Notes under the pieces: model-generated
Told to the model about the DNA's origin: nothing
Database searches by the model: none
Seen by the model: only the letters and a program-made list of their open reading frames with translations
NCBI RefSeq assembly: GCF_019931215.1
Contig: NZ_JAIOUB010000001.1
Location: forward strand, 682,001 to 746,000
Source: Alcanivorax limicola
GTDB lineage: Bacteria; Pseudomonadota; Gammaproteobacteria; Pseudomonadales; Alcanivoracaceae
Direction: 5' to 3'
Length of the DNA stretch: 64,000 nt
Translations under genes and position numbers: made by a program
In this document: one piece after another, positions 52,570 through 62,490 of the stretch
Layout: each line of letters opens with the position of its first letter
Position numbering within the stretch: position 1 is the stretch's first letter

Positions 52570-53325
52570 ATGGAGCACGAACAACCATCCCTGGCCCGGT
52601 TTCTGGTGCATGGCACTCTGGAAACCCTGATCAATCAGGCGCTGGCCCATGAGCCACGCGCTGCAGAGCGCTTGCGCCTGCTGCACGGCACCGCCATCCG
52701 GGTGCGCACTGAACGCCCCATGGCCATTGTTTACCTGTTGATCTACGAAGACGGCATCGAAGTCCTGCCGGAATTCGAGGGCTACGTTCACATCCGCGTA
52801 CGCGGGGCCATGGGCGCCCTGCTCCAGTGGCTGCTGGCGCCCAACACGGCGATGCCCGAAGAAGACCAGATCCGCATTCTGGGCCCCGAAGACCGCATTC
52901 AGATGATCAGCGAGGCTGTCAGCGAATTCAGCCTCTGGGGCGTCACCCGCAACTGGCTCGACGACCATGTCCGCCTGAATGATCTGTTGTCCCTGCTACG
53001 CAAGGAAGACCCGGGCTGGCTGGCACGTCTGCAAGGGCTGCCGGAAGAGGTGGGCCAGCTCGCCAATGAGCTGGGCCGCCAACGGCTGCTGCAGGAGGAG
53101 ATTCTGGATGAACTGCGCGGATTGAAGCGCGGGCTGCGCCGGGAACGGCGCCTGGATGCCGCCTGCCTGATGCTGGGTATGCTGCTGCTACTTGGCGCCC
53201 TGGCCACGCTCGGCGGGCTGCTGCCTATTGCCGCTGCCGCCTCGGCCACCGGCCAGGCCGTGCTGCTGGGCAGCATCGGCCTGACCTTTCTGCTGTCGCG
53301 GCTGCTTTTCGGGCATCGTTATTAG
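52570..53325 (+). CDS. SCP2-like (UbiJ-type) protein with C-terminal membrane helices
   Basis: 251 residues. The N-terminal SCP2-like region (LARFLVHGTLETLINQALAHEP, IRVRTERPMAIVYLLIYEDGIEV, VHIRVRGAMGALLQWLLAP) resembles the lipid-binding fold of UbiJ. A charged helical linker (LPEEVGQLANELGRQRLLQEEILDELRGL) leads to two hydrophobic helices (CLMLGMLLLLGALATLGGLLP and AVLLGSIGLTFLLSRLLF). The start at 52570 (ATG) has no clear ribosome site; earlier GTG/TTG options exist at 52540-52548. The membrane tether is unusual for UbiJ relatives. A ubiquinone role is not proven. Confidence 0.68.
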   Translation: MEHEQPSLARFLVHGTLETLINQALAHEPRAAERLRLLHGTAIRVRTERPMAIVYLLIYEDGIEVLPEFEGYVHIRVRGAMGALLQWLLAPNTAMPEEDQIRILGPEDRIQMISEAVSEFSLWGVTRNWLDDHVRLNDLLSLLRKEDPGWLARLQGLPEEVGQLANELGRQRLLQEEILDELRGLKRGLRRERRLDAACLMLGMLLLLGALATLGGLLPIAAAASATGQAVLLGSIGLTFLLSRLLFGHRY

Positions 53326-53352
53326 ATGGTGTGGCGTGGTGCGCTTCGCTTT

Positions 53353-53400
53353 GCTCAGCACACCCTACGTCCACAGGCGATATCGTAGGGTGTGCTGAGC
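53353..53400. repeat. 17-bp perfect inverted repeat (extragenic palindrome)
   Basis: Arms GCTCAGCACACCCTACG (53353-53369) and CGTAGGGTGTGCTGAGC (53384-53400) flank a 14-bp loop and sit between two convergent genes. The sequence, with a TTCGCT-like extension on both sides, matches a repeat type widespread between genes in gammaproteobacteria. It may also act as a bidirectional terminator, though T-tracts are lacking. Confidence 0.85.
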
Positions 53401-53458
53401 GCAGCGAATCGGACTGGCGCACCAGCGCACCAGCGCACCGAAACAACCGCCCCCACCA

Positions 53459-53776
53459 TCACTTCTTCTTGCGACCAAACAACGACCCCAGCCGCTCCTC
53501 CACAATCTCCACACTGGTGCGCGCGATATTACGTGTCGTGCCCTGCAGTACTTCCCGGGTAGGCAGCGACGTCACGCCATCCACAATCCCCCGGCGCACC
53601 GCCTCTTCCACCTTCACAGCCATAAGGTCTGCGGCCTGCTCCGCCTGATCTTTCAGCAGGACCTCCAGATCGCGAGCGACGTTCGGACTGACCACGAACT
53701 TCAGCCACAAGGCCAGGGCGATCAGCGTCATCAGCGCCGCCAGCAAGGCTGTTGCCAGCATCATTATCCAATCCAT
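53459..53776 (-). CDS. Small single-pass membrane protein, copy 2
   Basis: 105 residues from the ATG at 53776 (GGAG 6-7 bases upstream). An N-terminal membrane helix (MDWIMMLATALLAALMTLIAL) is followed by a cytoplasmic helix (VARDLEVLLKDQAEQAADLMAVKVEEAVRRGIVDG) and a basic tail (GSLFGRKKK). The design echoes the protein at 50764. No family recognised. It is convergent with the SCP2-like gene across the palindrome. Confidence 0.68.
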   Translation of the reverse strand: MDWIMMLATALLAALMTLIALALWLKFVVSPNVARDLEVLLKDQAEQAADLMAVKVEEAVRRGIVDGVTSLPTREVLQGTTRNIARTSVEIVEERLGSLFGRKKK

Positions 53777-54068
53777 GTTGCTCTCCATCATAGCCAGCCT
53801 GTTACTCGCCACGTCACCACCCACCCGGCGTACGTTGCACATTATAAGCTGATTGCCGTCCGCTGCGAGCCTTCGCGGACAGTCACCCCGCGTTAAGACT
53901 TGATGTAGCTTTGTTACGTGCTGAAAGCGCCTATGGCTCCATCAGATGGAGCTGGCTATGCTCAGACTGCCATTCGTTAGTTTGTGCGGCGACATGCCTG
54001 TTTTCGCGTGCCCGCCAGGCTCCCTGGACGCTTCATCAACAACTGATTCCTGACAGAAGGTCGCCGTC

Positions 54069-54791
54069 ATGTCTGCCAGTACGTCCAATGACTCACTCAA
54101 TATCGGCGCTGCCGGTGCAAGCACCCGCAGCGGTTTGAGCATCAGTGCGCAACTGCGCATGCTCGATGAGGCCCTTGAATGCCAGATCGCATTCTGTGAG
54201 CGACGCGCCCTGCCACTGAATCTGCTCGCCATCTATGTGGCGAATTTCGAAGCTCTGGCCAGTGAATACGGCCATGAGCTTGCCCGACGCATGCAAAGGC
54301 TGCTGAACGAACAGATCGGCCGTTGTAAACGTACCGAAGACTGGATCTGTGCCTGGGGTGACGGGCGTCTGGTCTTTTGCCTTCCGGATACACCGCCGCG
54401 GGGCGCCCGGCGTCTTGCTCACCGCATACTGGCGCAACTCTCACGCCACAGCTTCCGTTATCAGGGCCAGGTATTGCGGATGCAATTACGGCTGGGCCTG
54501 CACACACTCAGTGGCGACCAGCGAGAAGACCCGCGCAAACTGATGATGCGCACCCTGCATACCGCAACCCAGGGCGCCGAAGACATCAACGTCAGCCTCG
54601 CCATGAAAGCTGCACTGGACACGCCAGCGCCCGCCTTCAGTCACGACCGCTACCATCATCTGCCCGCATTGACAGATGTACTGCCCAACAACACCAGCAC
54701 CCCGGAGCAGCTCAAACGTCTCCTCGCAGACCTGAACGAGAGTGAGCGTATGGCGCTGATGGATGAGCTGATACTCAGCACCAGCCGTTAG
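54069..54791 (+). CDS. Degenerate GGDEF-domain protein
   Basis: 240 residues. The middle third keeps the diguanylate-cyclase fold (LNLLAIYVANFEALASEYGHELARRMQRLL), then has WGDGRLVFCLPDTP where GGDEF would lie, followed by the LRLGLHTLSGDQ strand. The catalytic Gly-Gly-Asp-Glu-Phe is replaced by Trp-Gly-Asp-Gly-Arg, so cyclase activity is unlikely; it may bind nucleotides or proteins instead. There is no sensory domain, and a long C-terminal helical extension follows. Convergent with cmoB. No c-di-GMP partner nearby. Confidence 0.68.
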   Translation: MSASTSNDSLNIGAAGASTRSGLSISAQLRMLDEALECQIAFCERRALPLNLLAIYVANFEALASEYGHELARRMQRLLNEQIGRCKRTEDWICAWGDGRLVFCLPDTPPRGARRLAHRILAQLSRHSFRYQGQVLRMQLRLGLHTLSGDQREDPRKLMMRTLHTATQGAEDINVSLAMKAALDTPAPAFSHDRYHHLPALTDVLPNNTSTPEQLKRLLADLNESERMALMDELILSTSR

Positions 54792-54794
54792 CCA

Positions 54795-55775
54795 TCACGC
54801 TTTGCGCGCCACCAGTACCGCTCGCACCGGTGGCGGATAACCTTCCCGCGTCTGCCCGGACGCATCAAGAAAATCTGCCAGCGACTGAAACTGCATCCAG
54901 TCGGTGGCACGCTGCTCCTGCGTCGTTGTCGGCGACACGTCCACCACCCGCACATCAGTAAAACCGGTGCGCCGCAGCCACACCTCAAGCATCCCGGTAC
55001 TGGGCAGAAAAAACACGTTCCGCATGGCCGCGTAGCGATCTTCCGGCATCAACACGGTTTGTGCGTCGCCCGCCACAACCAGCGTTTCCAACACCAGCTC
55101 GCCGCCAGGCGCCAGCGCAGCACGCAGCTCCAGCAGATGATCCAGCGGAGAGCGGCGGTGATACAACACGCCCATGGAAAAAACGGTATCGAAGGCCTCG
55201 GCCTCACCCGGCAACTCCTCCATGCGCAACGGCGCAAACCACACCGGCGCCTCGGGGGCGTACCGCTTTACCGCCAGATACTGCACCAGAAACAGAATAG
55301 TGGGATCGATGCCGAGCACGAAATCGGCGCCGGCGCCGAGCATGCGCCAGCAGTGATAACCGGAGCCGCAGCCGACATCCAGCACCCTGCGCCCGGCAAG
55401 CGAGCTGATATGGGCACTGAGGCGCTGCCATTTCCAGTCTGAGCGCCACTCGGTATCAATAAAGGTATCGAAGAAGTTGAAAGGCCCCTTGCGCCAGGGC
55501 ATCAGTTCCCGCAGCCCCTGCTCCAGTGACATTTGCTGTGTCGGTGTGAGCGGATCACCGGTGCTGCTCAGCGTCACCGTCGCGGCATCGACATCACAGC
55601 GTGCCGTTACGGGCGGCAGCTTTTCCAGCGCAGACAGCCAGCGCGGCAGATCACCGTGGGGCGCGTCGATCAAACGCTCCCGTGTCAGCGTGTCCAGCGT
55701 TTCTACCCAGGGAGTCAGAGGCGCCACCGCTTCCGTCAAGGCGCGGTGGTAGGTGCGCAACACATCTTTCGACAC
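54795..55775 (-). CDS. cmoB: tRNA U34 carboxymethyltransferase CmoB
   Basis: 326 residues; transfers the carboxymethyl group of Cx-SAM to ho5U34 in tRNA, giving cmo5U. The motifs are unmistakable: MPWRKGPFNFFDTFIDTEWRSDWKW, DVGCGSGYHCWRMLGAG, GVLYHRRSPLDHLL and TTTQEQRATDWM. The likely start is GTG at 55775, six bases past the cmoA stop, giving a length close to the E. coli 323; earlier GTGs would overlap cmoA. Works with CmoA, encoded directly upstream. Confidence 0.95.
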   Translation of the reverse strand: MSKDVLRTYHRALTEAVAPLTPWVETLDTLTRERLIDAPHGDLPRWLSALEKLPPVTARCDVDAATVTLSSTGDPLTPTQQMSLEQGLRELMPWRKGPFNFFDTFIDTEWRSDWKWQRLSAHISSLAGRRVLDVGCGSGYHCWRMLGAGADFVLGIDPTILFLVQYLAVKRYAPEAPVWFAPLRMEELPGEAEAFDTVFSMGVLYHRRSPLDHLLELRAALAPGGELVLETLVVAGDAQTVLMPEDRYAAMRNVFFLPSTGMLEVWLRRTGFTDVRVVDVSPTTTQEQRATDWMQFQSLADFLDASGQTREGYPPPVRAVLVARKA

Positions 55776-55780
55776 AACGC

Positions 55781-56503
55781 TCAACGGACTGCCACCAGTG
55801 ACATGAAATTGAAGCAGCGAAACCACACATGCACACTGCGATAGCCCGCCTCGGCAAGCCGCTGTTCGTGCTCCGCCAGGGTTTCCGGGATCAAGACATT
55901 TTCCAGTGCTGTACGCTTCTGGCTGATTTCCAGATCGCTGTAACCGTTGTTGCGCTTGAAGGCATGGTGCAACGCCTGTTGCAGGGCGTCTTCCTCGGCA
56001 TCCGGGAAGCGAATCTTTTCGGACAGGATCAGGATGTCGCCGGGCTGCTGGGCACGCGCGATACGCTGTATCAACGCATCCCGATCGGCAACCGGCAGAA
56101 ACTGGAGAGTAAAATTGAGCACCGCGACTGACGCCGACTCCAGCACCGTGTCTCGCACGTCTTCACAGCGCAGCTGCACCGGGATATCCGGCGCTTCAAC
56201 GGCCAGCAATTGCCGGGCCCGTTCGATCATGGCGCTGGAATTGTCGACGGCTACCAACTGGCAATCCCGATGCGGCAGCAGGTGTGCCATGGCCAACGTT
56301 GCTGCGCCGAGGGAAGCGCCCAGATCATACAAGTGCGTACCCGGGCGGGCATAGCGCGCCGCCAGGACACCAATCATGTCGATGATGGTGCCGTAGCCCG
56401 GCACCGAGCGCCGGATCATATCCGGGAACACCGCCGCCACCTGCGCATCGAAACTGAAGCGTGCGATGGCATCCACCGGGTGAGCATAGATCTGGTCTTT
56501 CAT
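55781..56503 (-). CDS. cmoA: Carboxy-SAM synthase CmoA
   Basis: 240 residues; makes Cx-SAM from SAM and prephenate. [23 protein letters not shown], the SAM loop [13 protein letters not shown], and C-terminal [19 protein letters not shown] match the family. It is the first gene of cmoAB, whose product allows wobble decoding of NNU/A/G codons, including by tRNA-Val(TAC) in this same window (37347). The tRNA-Pro here is GGG and would not carry cmo5U. Confidence 0.95.
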   Translation of the reverse strand: MKDQIYAHPVDAIARFSFDAQVAAVFPDMIRRSVPGYGTIIDMIGVLAARYARPGTHLYDLGASLGAATLAMAHLLPHRDCQLVAVDNSSAMIERARQLLAVEAPDIPVQLRCEDVRDTVLESASVAVLNFTLQFLPVADRDALIQRIARAQQPGDILILSEKIRFPDAEEDALQQALHHAFKRNNGYSDLEISQKRTALENVLIPETLAEHEQRLAEAGYRSVHVWFRCFNFMSLVAVR

Positions 56504-56532
56504 AACCGGCGCCTGTCAGATATCTGCACAGC

Positions 56533-56559
56533 AAAAAGGCCGCGTATGAGGCGGCCTTT
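56533..56559 (-). terminator. Terminator downstream of tRNA-Pro
   Basis: Stem AAAGGCCGC / GCGGCCTTT (56535-56543 and 56551-56559) with a 7-nt loop, followed on the minus strand by T residues. It lies 25 nt after the tRNA 3' end and just before cmoA. Confidence 0.8.
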
Positions 56560-56583
56560 CTGTGATGCCCGAAAGGGCTATGT

Positions 56584-56661
<78 letters not shown>

Positions 56662-56768
56662 GACTGCTCTGATCTGTCGTGTGGATCGGGGTTAACCAGA
56701 GCGGCGGCAATCATAACGGATTCAGCGCCGCCTGCAAACAGTCCTTTGGCAAACAGTCCTTTGAACTG

Positions 56769-57125
56769 TCAGGCGCGCAATACGTCCAGCACGTCTTCCA
56801 GTTCCGTGATCATCTGCCGGATCAGCTGATGATAGTGCGTCGCCTGATCGCCGTTGGCACCTTCCGTCAGCTGCAGACGGGCGCCACCAATGGTGTACCC
56901 CTGCTCGTACAGCAGGCTGCGAATCTGCCGAATCATCAGCACGTCCTGGCGCTGATAATAACGCCTGTTACCCCGCCGCTTGACCGGCTTGAGTTGCGGG
57001 AATTCCTGTTCCCAGTAACGCAGCACGTGCGGCTTCACATCGCAAAGATCGCTCACCTCACCAATGGTGAAATAACGCTTGCCAGGGATCGCCGGGAGCT
57101 GGTCGTTATTGCTTGGTTCCAGCAT
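56769..57125 (-). CDS. MerR-like transcriptional regulator, downstream of ihfA
   Basis: 118 residues. The N-terminal winged HTH has [27 protein letters not shown], then [19 protein letters not shown]. No Cys or large effector domain, so it is a short MerR relative with unknown inducer. This small regulator follows ihfA in many gammaproteobacteria. Its ATG (57125) overlaps the ihfA end by 20 bp, showing coupling. Confidence 0.88.
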   Translation of the reverse strand: MLEPSNNDQLPAIPGKRYFTIGEVSDLCDVKPHVLRYWEQEFPQLKPVKRRGNRRYYQRQDVLMIRQIRSLLYEQGYTIGGARLQLTEGANGDQATHYHQLIRQMITELEDVLDVLRA

Positions 57126-57408
57126 ATGCTTCAACTCGTTGTTTTAGTTTCTGTCCCGGTCGAAAAGTCACCACACGGCGCGCCGTGATGGGAATCTCTT
57201 CGCCGGTCTTCGGGTTCCGGCCGGGACGCTCACTCTTGTCCCGCAGATCGAAATTGCCGAAGCCGGAAAGCTTCACCTGGATGTTGTTCTCCAGAGCATG
57301 GCGGATTTCCTCGAAAAACATTTCCACCATTTCCTTGGCTTCACGTTTGTTCAGTCCGAGCTCAACAAAGAGCCGTTCGGCCATATCCGCTTTGGTCAGC
57401 GCTGCCAT
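57106..57408 (-). CDS. ihfA: Integration host factor alpha subunit
   Basis: 100 residues. [29 protein letters not shown] and the DNA-clamping arm [14 protein letters not shown] with the intercalating Pro are the IHF/HU signature; [10 protein letters not shown] is the beta-saddle. IHF bends DNA about 160 degrees with IhfB. It follows pheT by 15 nt, preserving the classic pheST-ihfA order. Confidence 0.97.
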   Translation of the reverse strand: MAALTKADMAERLFVELGLNKREAKEMVEMFFEEIRHALENNIQVKLSGFGNFDLRDKSERPGRNPKTGEEIPITARRVVTFRPGQKLKQRVEAYAGTKQ

Positions 57409-57423
57409 CCAGGAGCCCTCGAA

Positions 57424-59823
57424 TCATTCTCTTAAAGAAGCGTTAAATTCTTGTTTTAGCTGGGATAGTACCCCTGCCAAAAGCAGGTTGATGTCAGCCT
57501 CCCCTAGCGTGCTCGAACGGTCCTGGAAGGTCAAGCCCAAAGCCAGGCTCTTGTGACCTTTTTCGATGTTATCTCCCTGATATACATCGAAAAGCTGAAT
57601 ATCCCTCAGCCGTTCGTCGCAGGCCTTGCGGGCGCTCTCCAACAGGGCACCGGCCGGTACGGCTTCCGGCACCACCAGTGCCAGGTCTCGACGCACCGAC
57701 GGATATTCCGACAATTCGGAGAACTTCGGCACAGATACCTGCGTAATGACGTCTTTTCGGAGCTCAAAAAGATAGATATCCGCGGGCAGATCCAGCGTCG
57801 CCGCCAACCCCGGGTGCAACTTGCCCAGCCAGCCGGCCTCGACACCGTCACGGACGATGCGCGCACACTGGCCGGGATGGAGCACATGCTGTTCCGCCGC
57901 CTCGAAACGATAGACTGCCGCGCCGCCGGTGGCCGCTAACAGCGCTTCCACGTCCGCTTTCACGTCGAGGAAGTCCACGCGCCGCGGCTTGCCGTCGGTG
58001 AGATCATCGAAATGCTGGGGCCGCGCCGTGCCGAACACCAGCCCTGCCAGCATCGGCTCCTGCAACAAACCGCCGCCCTCGCCCGCGCCGGGCACGAAGC
58101 GCAGGCCCTGCTCGAACAGCCGCAAGCGGCTGATCTGCCGGTTCAGGTTGCGTTGCGCCGTGGTCAGCAAGCCGGCCCACAGCGTGCTGCGCATGACGGC
58201 CAACTCACTGGAAATCGGATTCGCCAGCGCCAGCGGCGTCAGCTCTGGCGCCAGAGCTGCCTGCATGGCAGGGTCCACAAAGGTATAGGTAATCGCCTCA
58301 GCATACCCCCGCGCAGCCAGCAGATCGGACAAGCGCCGGGCTGGCAGGCGGGTTTCCGGCTCGGAAATCGCCGCGCCCTGGATGGCCGGCAACCGGCTGG
58401 GCAGCCGATCATAACCGTGCACCCGCGCCAGCTCTTCGATCAGATCAGCCTCGATCGCCATATCGAAGCGCCAGCTCGGCCCGGTGACCTGCCAGGTGTC
58501 GGCACCCGTATCAACCACATCCATGCCCAGGCGCGCCAGAATATCGGCGATCTCCGCCGCATCCAGTGACAACCCCAGTACCGCTTCAACCCGCGCCGCA
58601 GACAAGGCAATCGGCACCGGCGTTGGCAAATGTGCCTCGGCAGCCACCTCAACCACAGGCCCGGCCTGACCGCCGGCGATGGCCAGAATCAGCGCCGTTG
58701 CCCGCGCCATGGCCTGCGCCTGCAGCTGTGGATCAACCCCGCGCTCGAAGCGATGGGAGGAATCCGTATGCAACCCGTAGCCCCGCGCCTTGCCGGCAAT
58801 GGCCAGCGGCGCAAAGAAGGCGCACTCCAGAAAAATATCCCGCGTGCCATCCGATACCGCCGAGGCCGCGCCGCCCATGACACCCGCCATGGCCAGCGGG
58901 CCATTAGCGTCTGCAATCACCAGGGTGTCGTCTTTCAGGGTGACGGTTTGCTCATCCAGCAGCGTCAACGACTCGCCGGCCTGTGCCAGGCGCACATCAA
59001 TGCCGCCCTTCAGCTTGCCCAGATCAAAGGCATGCAGCGGCTGCCCCAGCTCCAGCAGCACGTAATTGGTGACATCCACCACCGGATCAATGGGCCGCAA
59101 CCCGGAGCGACGCAACCGCTCCACCATCCACAAGGGCGTTTGCGCGGTGGGATCAATCCCCCGAATCACGCGCCCCTGATAGCGGGGGCACGCCTCGGGC
59201 GCACTGACCGTCACGGCAAATGTATCGTCAATCGTTGGCGCAACGGGCGCTATCGCCGGCACATTGAAGGGCACTCGATTGAGTACGCTGACTTCCCGGG
59301 CGATGCCTCGCACGCTCAGACAGTCTGCCCGGTTCGGCGTCAGATCCACTTCGATGATCTGGTCGTCCAGCTGCAGGTACTCACGAATATCCGTACCCAC
59401 CGGCGCATCCGCCGGCAACTCCAGCAGGCCGTCAATCAGATCTTCCAGGCCCAGCTCCGAGGCACCGCACAGCATGCCCAGCGAGGGCTGCCCGCGCAGC
59501 TTGGCTTTCTTGATGCGGAAATCGCCGGGCAGTTCGGCACCTACTCGGGCAAAAGGCACTTTCAACCCGGCCCGCACGTTCGGCGCGCCACAGACCACCG
59601 GGAACACCTCGGTGCCGTCGCTGACTTCACACACCGTCAGCTTGTCCGCGTCCGGATGCGGCGCCGTGGTCTTTACTTCGCCCACCACCACGCCGGAAAA
59701 CGGCGGTGCCGCCGGGGTCACACCGTCCACTTCCAGACCGGCCATGCTCAACTGGTGCGCCAGCGATTCGGTATCCAGCGCCGGATCAGCCCATTCGCGC
59801 AACCAGGATTCGATAATCAACAT
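57424..59823 (-). CDS. pheT: Phenylalanyl-tRNA synthetase beta subunit
   Basis: 799 residues, full length. N-terminal tRNA-binding OB domain (FSGVVVGEVKTTAPHPDADKLTVCEV), B3/B4 editing region, and B5 domain (RDIFLECAFFAPLAIAGKARGYGLHTDSSHRFERG is the catalytic-like core). A FDX-ACB anticodon-binding C terminus (PKFSELSEYPSVRRDLALVV, GLTFQDRSSTLGEADI). It assembles with PheS as an alpha2-beta2 enzyme; 17-nt gap from pheS. Confidence 0.96.
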   Translation of the reverse strand: MLIIESWLREWADPALDTESLAHQLSMAGLEVDGVTPAAPPFSGVVVGEVKTTAPHPDADKLTVCEVSDGTEVFPVVCGAPNVRAGLKVPFARVGAELPGDFRIKKAKLRGQPSLGMLCGASELGLEDLIDGLLELPADAPVGTDIREYLQLDDQIIEVDLTPNRADCLSVRGIAREVSVLNRVPFNVPAIAPVAPTIDDTFAVTVSAPEACPRYQGRVIRGIDPTAQTPLWMVERLRRSGLRPIDPVVDVTNYVLLELGQPLHAFDLGKLKGGIDVRLAQAGESLTLLDEQTVTLKDDTLVIADANGPLAMAGVMGGAASAVSDGTRDIFLECAFFAPLAIAGKARGYGLHTDSSHRFERGVDPQLQAQAMARATALILAIAGGQAGPVVEVAAEAHLPTPVPIALSAARVEAVLGLSLDAAEIADILARLGMDVVDTGADTWQVTGPSWRFDMAIEADLIEELARVHGYDRLPSRLPAIQGAAISEPETRLPARRLSDLLAARGYAEAITYTFVDPAMQAALAPELTPLALANPISSELAVMRSTLWAGLLTTAQRNLNRQISRLRLFEQGLRFVPGAGEGGGLLQEPMLAGLVFGTARPQHFDDLTDGKPRRVDFLDVKADVEALLAATGGAAVYRFEAAEQHVLHPGQCARIVRDGVEAGWLGKLHPGLAATLDLPADIYLFELRKDVITQVSVPKFSELSEYPSVRRDLALVVPEAVPAGALLESARKACDERLRDIQLFDVYQGDNIEKGHKSLALGLTFQDRSSTLGEADINLLLAGVLSQLKQEFNASLRE

Positions 59824-59840
59824 TGTCTTTTATCCTTTGA

Positions 59841-60906
<1,066 letters not shown>

Positions 60907-60972
60907 TATCGCCTGCCGGAGGGTCAATTCCCCGGCAGGTTGCTGTCATGCGCGTTCAGTCTACGCAGACGT

Positions 60973-61332
60973 TCAGGCGGCGAGGCTCGCTTTGGCTTTC
61001 TCAGCCAGCGCGCCAAACGCAACCTGGTCGCGGATCGCCAGATCGGACAGGACCTTGCGGTCGATCTCGATGGCCGCTTTCTTCAGGCCATTGATCATGC
61101 GGCTGTACGACATACCGTGCATACGCGCACCGGCATTGATACGCACAATCCACAGACGACGGAACTGACGCTTGCGTGCCTTACGGTCACGGTACGCGTA
61201 CTGGCCAGCCTTGGTAACGGCCTGCACAGCAACACGGTACACACGGCTGCGGGCACCATAGTAGCCTTTAGCCAGTTTCAGAATTTTCTTGTGCCGGCGA
61301 CGGGCCTGCACACCACGCTTTACTCGAGCCAT
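60973..61332 (-). CDS. rplT: 50S ribosomal protein L20
   Basis: 119 residues, very basic. [20 protein letters not shown] then [16 protein letters not shown] and [19 protein letters not shown] are the L20 family sequence. L20 is an early 23S rRNA assembly protein and, in E. coli, a translational repressor of rpmI-rplT. Intergenic gap to rpmI is 49 nt. Confidence 0.98.
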   Translation of the reverse strand: MARVKRGVQARRRHKKILKLAKGYYGARSRVYRVAVQAVTKAGQYAYRDRKARKRQFRRLWIVRINAGARMHGMSYSRMINGLKKAAIEIDRKVLSDLAIRDQVAFGALAEKAKASLAA

Positions 61333-61381
61333 TTCAGTTCTCCAAAAACCGTTAAATTATCCAGCGTTGAATGCAGGCGTC

Positions 61382-61576
61382 TCAGACACCCGGCAACATG
61401 CGCTTCACCAGCGCCACATCAGAGGCATGCACCTCGGACTTCGGCCGGAGCTGACGAATCCGCTTGTTGGATTTCTTCGTCAGGATATGGTTTTTGAATG
61501 CCTGCTTACGCTTGAAACCGGAGGCGGTTTTCTTGAAACGCTTGGCGGCCCCGCGATTTGATTTGATCTTTGGCAT
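61382..61576 (-). CDS. rpmI: 50S ribosomal protein L35
   Basis: 64 residues. [20 protein letters not shown] and [16 protein letters not shown] are the L35 pattern. The ATG at 61576 is the family start; four extra upstream codons are not conserved. The hairpin between infC and rpmI (61613-61638) may be an L20 operator. Confidence 0.97.
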   Translation of the reverse strand: MPKIKSNRGAAKRFKKTASGFKRKQAFKNHILTKKSNKRIRQLRPKSEVHASDVALVKRMLPGV

Positions 61577-61612
61577 GATCTCTCTCAACTGTATTCGTTA
61601 GGTAGTGTTCAG

Positions 61613-61638
61613 CAAGTACCCGGCGATCCGGTTACTTG
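61613..61638 (-). promoter_or_regulatory. Hairpin between infC and rpmI (possible L20 operator)
   Basis: Eleven-bp stem (CAAGTACCCGG / CCGGTTACTTG, one mismatch) with a 4-nt loop, straddling the infC stop codon and lying 37 nt upstream of the rpmI start. In E. coli an RNA structure in this gap binds L20 to repress rpmI-rplT; no sequence-level proof here. Confidence 0.4.
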
Positions 61639-62168
61639 TTCTTGCGATGGGGCGCGATGATCATGATCATCTGTCGGCCTTCCATATTCGGACGCTGCTC
61701 GACCTGCCCTATCTCCGCAAGATCCGCTTCCACCCGCTGAAGCAATTCAAGCCCCAGGTTCTGGTGCGCCATCTCACGGCCTCGGAACCTGACGGTTACC
61801 TTGGCTTTGTCACCGGCCTCAAGAAAGCGAATCAGGTTACGCAATTTCACCTGATAATCGCCATCGTCCGTGCCGGGACGGAATTTCATTTCCTTCACTT
61901 GCGTCTGGCGCTGCTTCTTGCGCCCTTCTTTCAGCTTCTGCTTGAGATCAAACAGATGCTTGCCGTAGTCCATCATGCGGCAGACCGGTGGCTCCGCGTC
62001 CGGGGAGATTTCCACCAGATCCAGGTCTTTGGCCTGGGCCGCTGCGATGGCCTCTTCCAGATTGACGATGCCTATCTGTTCACCCTCGTCATCGATAAGG
62101 CGAACCTGGCTTACCTGAATCTGCTCATTGATGCGGGCGCGTTTGTCGCCCTTGCCGCCACTTTTAAT
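61632..62168 (-). CDS. infC: Translation initiation factor IF-3 with ATT start
   Basis: 178 residues. IF-3 N domain ([31 protein letters not shown]), linker, and C domain ([45 protein letters not shown], ending [11 protein letters not shown]). I place the start at an ATT (62168-62166): a perfect GGAGGT lies seven bases upstream, and infC genes classically use AUU so that IF-3 limits its own translation. An upstream ATG would add about 40 residues unlike the family. thrS, normally just upstream, is not found; the adjacent genes face away. Confidence 0.93.
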   Translation of the reverse strand: MKSGGKGDKRARINEQIQVSQVRLIDDEGEQIGIVNLEEAIAAAQAKDLDLVEISPDAEPPVCRMMDYGKHLFDLKQKLKEGRKKQRQTQVKEMKFRPGTDDGDYQVKLRNLIRFLEAGDKAKVTVRFRGREMAHQNLGLELLQRVEADLAEIGQVEQRPNMEGRQMIMIIAPHRKNK

Positions 62169-62372
62169 GTGGACTACCTCCGGTCTGTTCTCGTCTGTCG
62201 AAACACTGCTGCGCGCCCGGGACGTTGCCCGGCGCCGGTTTCGACCCCCAACCTGTTTGGCTGACCGCGCATTGTATAGACCGCCCCAGAGGGGCACAAG
62301 CCCCGGCGCCCGCTTGTTTACCTGTTTTGGCGCCGGTTTGCCGCGCCCTTCCGGGCAGCTTTTTTACGGTTG

Positions 62373-62421
62373 TTGACCGTGATGGCACATTGCCATTAAC
62401 ATAAATGATAATTGTTATCAT
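62373..62421 (+). promoter_or_regulatory. Fur-box promoter of the di-haem peroxidase gene
   Basis: AAATGATAATTGTTATCAT at 62403-62421 is a near-perfect symmetric Fur box (one mismatch between the TGATAAT/GTTATCA halves). Just upstream are TTGACC (62373-62378) and TAACAT (62397-62402), a plausible promoter with 18-nt spacing. Iron-replete repression is inferred. Confidence 0.7.
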
Positions 62422-62490
62422 TACTCTTAACGATAACGTGCCCGGTCTGATGCTGACACAGGCGCGCTGATTACTTTCTGGCTTGCTGAC

